Origin: Maylandia zebra
Lineage: Eukaryota > Chordata > Actinopteri > Cichliformes > Cichlidae
Length of the DNA: 64,000 nucleotides
Direction: 5' to 3'
Assembly (NCBI RefSeq): GCF_041146795.1
Contig: NC_135172.1
Location: forward strand, 39,255,623-39,319,622
Positions within the stretch are counted from its first letter, which is position 1. Every line of letters starts with the position of its first letter. Made by a program: the position numbers and the translations under genes. Positions 60,979 through 64,000 of this stretch are shown here, in pieces. The notes beneath the pieces were generated by a model that saw only the letters and a program-made list of their open reading frames with translations, was not told the origin of the DNA and searched no databases.

Positions 60979-63922
60979 TAGCCTGGTCGGGCCGTGTGAA
61001 AAGATCAGTCATAACCAGAATATTCTGGTACCTGTCTGTGGGCCTCCCCAATGTAAGAAAGTCCAGGGCCACAACCTCAAGGGGATAGGACACAATAACG
61101 GGATGCAAAGGGGCTCTAGGCCTATTTCTATCTCGTAGGCCACACGCAGCACACCCTAGCTGGAATTCGCGCACCTCCTCTTCCATGCTGGGCCAATAAA
61201 AGAAGCGACGTATCCTGGACAGTGTCTTTTCCACTCCCGCATGTGCCGCTGCCTCGTGATACTTCTCCCACACCTCCCTGTGTCTCTCTGCAGGACATAG
61301 GATCTGAAGGTACATTTCGTTAGTGTTAGGGTCCCTTAGCTCTCTGCACAGCGTATCCTCGCAAACCTGCAGCCTTCTCCATTGTTGTAATAACTTCTGT
61401 ACAGGGCTAGGTAGGGATCTCCTCGTTGGTGCATCAGGGGGGATTCCCTGTTCCACATACTCCCTCAGGATGCGCAGATCCATGTCCTTTTCTTGAGCCT
61501 CCTTCCAGTCATTCATCTGCGGCACCAGCCCCTGTGCATCCCGACGTGGAGCACTCGTGGTGTTTATGTAAGCTGTTTGACAGTCTGTGGGAAATCTAGA
61601 GAGAGCATCAGCATTAGCATTCTCTTTTCCAGCCCTGTACTTAACCTCGAAGTCAAAGGATGCCAGCTGTGCCACCCAGCGTTGCTCTGTTGCCCCAAGT
61701 CTAGCATTCTGTAAGTGGGCCACAGGATTGTTGTCGGTATACACGACAAACTTGGCACCTGTCAAGTAATCCTTGAACTTCTCAGTAATGGCCCATTTTA
61801 GAGCTAAAAGTTCCAGTTTGAAGGAACTATAGTTTTTGTCATTTCGTTCAGTGGGGTGTAGGCTCCTGCTGGCATATGCAATCACCCGTTCCTTGCCATC
61901 TTGCACCTGAGCTAACACAGCACCTAAGCCTTGATTGCTGGCATCAGTATAAAGTGCAAAGGGCTCCAGGAAATCTGCATAAGCCAAAATAGGGGGCTCG
62001 GTCAGAGCACATTTCAAGCTGTCAAAGGCTTCCTGACATTCAGCAGACCACTGGACCTGCATGCTTGACCTGCTAGAAATTCCCACGAGCAGAGCATTTA
62101 AAGGTCTAGCCAACCTAGCAAACCCTGGGACAAATCGCCTGTAATAACCTGCCAGGCCAAGGAAAGCTCTGACCTGACGGGTGGTCGAGGGAACAGGCCA
62201 GTTCTGGACAGCTTGGATTTTCTCAGGGTCCGGTCTTACCCCTTGTTGGTCGACAAGATGCCCCAGGAACTTCACCTGACGGTGGAACAGCTTACATTTG
62301 TCCAGCCTCAGCTTCAGACCATGTTGCCACAGCTTCTGCAGGACATTCTCCAATTGCTGTAGATGAGTAGAGAAGTCAGGTGAGTAGATTATTATATCAT
62401 CCAGATATACCAAAACAGATTCAGAAAGGTGACTACTTAGGCACTGCTGCATCAGGCGCTGGAAGGTGGCAGGGGCATTACAGAGTCCAAAAGGCATGCG
62501 ATCAAACTCAAACAAACCCAGAGGAGTGGTAAATGCAGTTTTCTCCCGATCCTTAGGATCCATTTCCACTTGCCAGTATCCACTGGCAAGATCCAGTGTG
62601 GAAAACCACTCAGCTCTGGTCAGACATGTTAAAGTCTCTTCAATTCGGGGGAGCGGGAATGCATCTTTATGAGTTACTGCGTTTAATTTTCTGTAGTCTA
62701 CACAAAATCGCCAACTGCCGTCCTTTTTCCTCACCAACACAATGGGGGCTGCCCAGGGACTGCTACTCTCCCGAATGACACCTTTTTTCAGCATATCTGC
62801 TAGAAGTATCTTAATCTCTTTGTACATCAGTGGTGGTAAAGGGCGATATTTTTGTTTAATGGGTGGTGTATCACCTGTGTGGATCTGGTGTTGGACCAAA
62901 TCAGTTCTTCCGTAATCCTCCTCGTTCACAGCAAACACCTTTCGCCACCTCTGCAGCAGGGTCTGGAGCTCGACCTTCTGCTGGGGGGTCAAGTCTATGC
63001 CGTTAAGCAGTTGACTCACCTCCTCTTCAGGGATCGCAGGCTCTTCGGGCCCAGCTGCTTCAACTACGCCCACCTCGATCACACCATCGGATCCCATTGT
63101 CAGGCTAAGATCACTGTCCATCTCCACGTCCGACTCCTCCACCTGGTACAACTGGCCCATCTTCTGGTAGCGTCCTATAGTCACTTCGTATGGATTAGGG
63201 TTACAGACCCGGATAGGGAGCCTCCCTCCTTTGACTACTGACAGGGTTCGGGCTACCCCCCAGGGTCCAGCATCAGGTAAGGCCTCCACTAGTGCCAAGC
63301 GTTCTGTCCCACCCTTACCTTTACACGTCCGGCCCCAGACCATCACTTCACAGTTCGGGGGCACCTTGACTCCTCTGCGGCTAGCAGGTCGAACATAGCC
63401 TAGAAAGCCATCAGTCTTGGTGGTAGCAGTCTGTTGACAGACGGCAAACGCCTCTTTCCATGCTCTGCTGGACTTCAGCTTTTGAGGATGAAAAGCAGAC
63501 TTGCCTTCGGCAAAAACATCATCCCAGCATGCACTAATAACATTCATACCAATAATTAAAGGGTGCGTGGAACAGTCATTTCTCACAACCACAACCCCTT
63601 TTCCTGGTATCTCCACCCCTTCTACCTCAAAATCCAAGACCGCATAGCCCGAGTATGGTATCTCAAGTCCATTGGCTGCCTTTAAGGCAAACAACAGGGG
63701 TGTGTCAGTTTTATTCACTTCAGGGAAATGGAGATCCATTACCTGCTGTTGCACTAGTGTAACCTGAGAGCCTGTGTCTAATAATCCCGTCATCTTAACC
63801 CCTCCCATACACACCTCAATGAGTGGACATTCTCCCACAAAAGCTGTACTGGCCCCCTGATTGTTTGAATAGTCCCTTGTCCCCACCGCTTGGGCCTCGG
63901 CAGCGGGGTTTATTAGTTTAAA
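60968..63922 (-). CDS. pol: Ty3/Gypsy pol: protease, RT, RNase H, integrase N-terminus
   Basis: Open for about 980 codons without a stop. Numbered from the GTG at 63886: aspartic protease LLDTGSQVTL at D37; RT fingers with YRPLPPLMYKEIK near 345, AFPLPRIEETL, FDRMPFGLCNAPATFQRLM and the catalytic YLDD near 494; RNase H with ALYTDASNQGLGAVLA near 645 and FVVYTDNNPV; integrase zinc module HEAAAHAG...CAAC near 875; start of the integrase core with VVALDFL and VMTDLFT. The frame ends at 60968 shortly after a deletion. No ATG leads it: the frame is open through 63922, where it overlaps the end of gag in the -1 frame, so expression by ribosomal frameshifting is likely. Confidence 0.93.
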   Translation of the reverse strand, partial: FKLINPAAEAQAVGTRDYSNNQGASTAFVGECPLIEVCMGGVKMTGLLDTGSQVTLVQQQVMDLHFPEVNKTDTPLLFALKAANGLEIPYSGYAVLDFEVEGVEIPGKGVVVVRNDCSTHPLIIGMNVISACWDDVFAEGKSAFHPQKLKSSRAWKEAFAVCQQTATTKTDGFLGYVRPASRRGVKVPPNCEVMVWGRTCKGKGGTERLALVEALPDAGPWGVARTLSVVKGGRLPIRVCNPNPYEVTIGRYQKMGQLYQVEESDVEMDSDLSLTMGSDGVIEVGVVEAAGPEEPAIPEEEVSQLLNGIDLTPQQKVELQTLLQRWRKVFAVNEEDYGRTDLVQHQIHTGDTPPIKQKYRPLPPLMYKEIKILLADMLKKGVIRESSSPWAAPIVLVRKKDGSWRFCVDYRKLNAVTHKDAFPLPRIEETLTCLTRAEWFSTLDLASGYWQVEMDPKDREKTAFTTPLGLFEFDRMPFGLCNAPATFQRLMQQCLSSHLSESVLVYLDDIIIYSPDFSTHLQQLENVLQKLWQHGLKLRLDKCKLFHRQVKFLGHLVDQQGVRPDPEKIQAVQNWPVPSTTRQVRAFLGLAGYYRRFVPGFARLARPLNALLVGISSRSSMQVQWSAECQEAFDSLKCALTEPPILAYADFLEPFALYTDASNQGLGAVLAQVQDGKERVIAYASRSLHPTERNDKNYSSFKLELLALKWAITEKFKDYLTGAKFVVYTDNNPVAHLQNARLGATEQRWVAQLASFDFEVKYRAGKENANADALSRFPTDCQTAYINTTSAPRRDAQGLVPQMNDWKEAQEKDMDLRILREYVEQGIPPDAPTRRSLPSPVQKLLQQWRRLQVCEDTLCRELRDPNTNEMYLQILCPAERHREVWEKYHEAAAHAGVEKTLSRIRRFFYWPSMEEEVREFQLGCAACGLRDRNRPRAPLHPVIVSYPLEVVALDFLTLGRPTDRYQNILVMTDLFTRPDQATLR

Positions 63923-64000
63923 GGTGGTTGTTGGTCTAGTGTGCTCTGACAGAATCTGGCAATATGCCCAACTTGATTACAACGATGGCAAATGGGTTCT
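63913..64000 (-). CDS. gag: gag C-terminus with CCHC zinc knuckle (partial)
   Basis: The gag frame enters from the window edge and ends in TAA at 63915-63913. It encodes one perfect CX2CX4HX4C knuckle (CHRCNQVGHIARFC), a nucleic-acid-binding module of nucleocapsid, then a short tail ending PPLN. The rest of gag lies outside. The pol frame is -1 relative to it and overlaps its last codons. Confidence 0.88.
   Translation of the reverse strand, partial: EPICHRCNQVGHIARFCQSTLDQQPPLN
63916..63922 (-). promoter_or_regulatory. Candidate -1 ribosomal frameshift site
   Basis: On the minus strand the heptamer TTTAAAC is read T TTA AAC in the gag frame and is followed at once by the gag stop TAA. This is the X XXY YYZ slippery form. 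The pol frame is exactly -1 and open across it. Whether a downstream pseudoknot or stem is present was not established. Confidence 0.7.

Larger units (their letters stand above)
59003..64000 (-). mobile_element. Ty3/Gypsy LTR retrotransposon, runs off the window
   Basis: Order on the minus strand: gag zinc knuckle, protease, reverse transcriptase, RNase H, integrase, 3' LTR. RNase H before integrase is the Ty3/Gypsy order. No envelope gene: only about 36 bp separate the integrase stop (60142) from the polypurine tract. Integrase is broken by a deletion. The element lies opposite to the unrecognised gene at 56883 and probably inside its intron. Confidence 0.93.

Overview
The window is vertebrate nuclear DNA, almost certainly from a ray-finned fish. 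The evidence is compact genes with short GT-AG introns, a teleost-style prostaglandin D2 receptor, lineage-type C2H2 zinc finger genes, and a dense mix of fish repeats: hAT, Tc1/mariner and pogo DNA transposons, L2/CR1-type LINEs, RTE/Rex3-like tails and a Ty3/Gypsy element. The species cannot be fixed from sequence alone.

Layout. 1-6 kb is repeat-rich: a hAT terminus, a 5'-truncated LINE with a long reverse transcriptase ORF, and an 822-bp hAT nested in an RTE-like repeat. 6.1-24.9 kb holds two C2H2 zinc finger genes arranged head to head: a 4-exon, 554-residue gene on the minus strand and a 5-exon, 1632-residue gene on the plus strand. Their first exons encode similar coiled-coil leaders and end in the same intron phase. 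The 8-kb first intron of the second gene is full of hAT insertions. 28.5-35.7 kb holds a complete 17-exon minus-strand gene for a secreted or membrane-anchored von Willebrand factor A protein of the VWA7-like type (926 residues), carrying a pogo/Tigger remnant in intron 5. 37.6-42.7 kb is a transposon cluster: a small TA-flanked MITE, a Tc1-like element interrupted by a LINE, a second Tc1/mariner element abutting it, and (TA)n tracts. 42.8-48.4 kb is ptgdr2 (CRTH2), with a probable noncoding first exon and one coding exon. 48.5-56.8 kb is mostly repeats and plain intergenic DNA. 56.9-57.5 kb holds the first two coding exons of an unrecognised plus-strand gene. From about 59.0 kb to the window end lies a Ty3/Gypsy retrotransposon on the minus strand: one LTR, an integrase broken by a deletion, protease-RT-RNase H, and the gag zinc knuckle at the edge.

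The host genes are ordinary vertebrate genes and show no sign of a shared pathway beyond the zinc finger pair. No CRISPR, operon or clearly novel molecular system is visible. The best leads are a canonical -1 frameshift heptamer placed directly before the gag stop codon of the Gypsy element, the head-to-head zinc finger pair with shared leader and repeated SUMO-type motifs, an inverted pair of sibling hAT elements with nearly touching target sites, a LINE whose 5' junction carries an inverted copy of target DNA, and a splice acceptor built from a (TG)n microsatellite. Exon joins were derived by hand from GT-AG signals and reading-phase agreement; no transcript or database evidence was available.
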